A stretch of 5,898 nt of DNA from Pseudomonadota bacterium (GTDB taxonomy: Bacteria; Pseudomonadota; Alphaproteobacteria; Rhizobiales; Xanthobacteraceae). Every line of letters starts with the position of its first letter. The first letter of the stretch is position 1. The stretch is from NCBI GenBank assembly GCA_023392205.1, contig JAEVZN010000070.1:1-5898 (forward strand). The letters are read 5' to 3'. The notes under the pieces were generated by a model. The model saw only the letters and a list, made by a program, of their open reading frames with translations, had not been told where the DNA came from and searched no databases. The position numbers and the translations under genes are program-made. Positions 5,702-5,898 of this stretch are shown here, piece by piece.

Positions 5702-5898
5702 ATGGACAAGGCCCAACCGCAGCCCTCGCAGCCTTTGCAGGCGCTGATCGTCGCGCTGCCGGAGACGGCCGGCTCCGCTCTCTACGGCATGGTCGATGTG
5801 CTCGCGGCCACCGGGACGCTGTGGCGCGAATTGGTTGGCGAGGAGGCCGGCGCGGTGCTGATCCGGCCGCGTATCGTGTCGTTGTCGCGGACGCCCTT
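5702..5898 (+). CDS. GlxA-family (DJ-1/PfpI plus AraC) transcriptional regulator, N-terminal part, cut by window end
   Basis: The first 65 codons of a gene that continues past the right edge. Start ATG 5702 has GGAG 8 nt upstream. After a short glutamine/proline-rich leader (MDKAQPQPSQP), residues 12-65 match the beginning of the DJ-1/PfpI-like domain of GlxA-type regulators: a first beta strand (LQALIVALPE), then SALYGMVDVLAATGTLW as the first helix, then a strand (RPRIVSLS). Full-length members are usually about 320 aa and end in an AraC helix-turn-helix, which would lie outside the window. It is divergent from the OsmC-family gene, a layout that suggests it regulates that gene. The AraC half is assumed from the family; a stand-alone DJ-1/PfpI protein cannot be excluded. 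Confidence 0.75.
   Translation, partial: MDKAQPQPSQPLQALIVALPETAGSALYGMVDVLAATGTLWRELVGEEAGAVLIRPRIVSLSRTP

Noticed and set aside
1..5898. CRISPR array, tRNA, rRNA, insertion sequence or phage element
   Set aside because: No regularly spaced repeats, cloverleaf-like segments, rRNA signatures, transposase motifs or terminal inverted repeats were seen on reading both strands.

Overview
The window looks like a chromosomal segment of a high-GC alphaproteobacterium, most likely Hyphomicrobiales and close to the Bradyrhizobium/Rhodopseudomonas group. I base this on GC-rich third codon positions, a DUF1036 protein, and a 128-aa hypothetical with an EKRAILSSWASDA core that I associate with that order. 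This placement comes from recognition, not from a search. I see no rRNA, tRNA, CRISPR array, insertion sequence or phage gene.

Layout. Five genes lie on the minus strand in the left two thirds. Read in their own direction they are: a TPR plus beta-barrel outer-membrane protein (2721-3944), a secreted DUF1036/peptidoglycan-binding-like/DUF1036 protein (1649-2644), a HAD-type pyrimidine 5'-nucleotidase (821-1540), a conserved hypothetical protein (264-650), and a probable 44-aa single-pass membrane protein (53-187). The gaps between them are 76, 108, 170 and 76 bp, so one tight operon is not certain. A FecR-domain exported protein (4114-4830, plus strand) is divergent from the barrel gene across a 169-bp intergenic region. 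The right end holds an OsmC-family peroxidase-like gene (4950-5528, minus strand) and, divergent from it across 173 bp, the start of a GlxA/AraC-type regulator (from 5702), cut by the window edge.

How the genes may work together. The barrel protein, the FecR-domain protein and the DUF1036 protein all carry convincing signal peptides. They could form a cell-envelope module of an outer-membrane barrel with a periplasmic TPR, an exported FecR-like partner ending in CSYSC, and a periplasmic protein that may bind peptidoglycan. That is inference from adjacency and localisation. The OsmC/GlxA pair is a classical divergent enzyme-regulator arrangement, with a perfect 13-bp inverted repeat in its shared promoter region. 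The nucleotidase is an ordinary housekeeping or salvage enzyme.

Most other open frames, including a 600-codon frame antisense to two real genes, are GC-driven shadows. The points most worth a second look are the divergent barrel/FecR pair, the C-terminal CX3C of the FecR protein, the duplicated DUF1036 protein and the 44-aa membrane protein.
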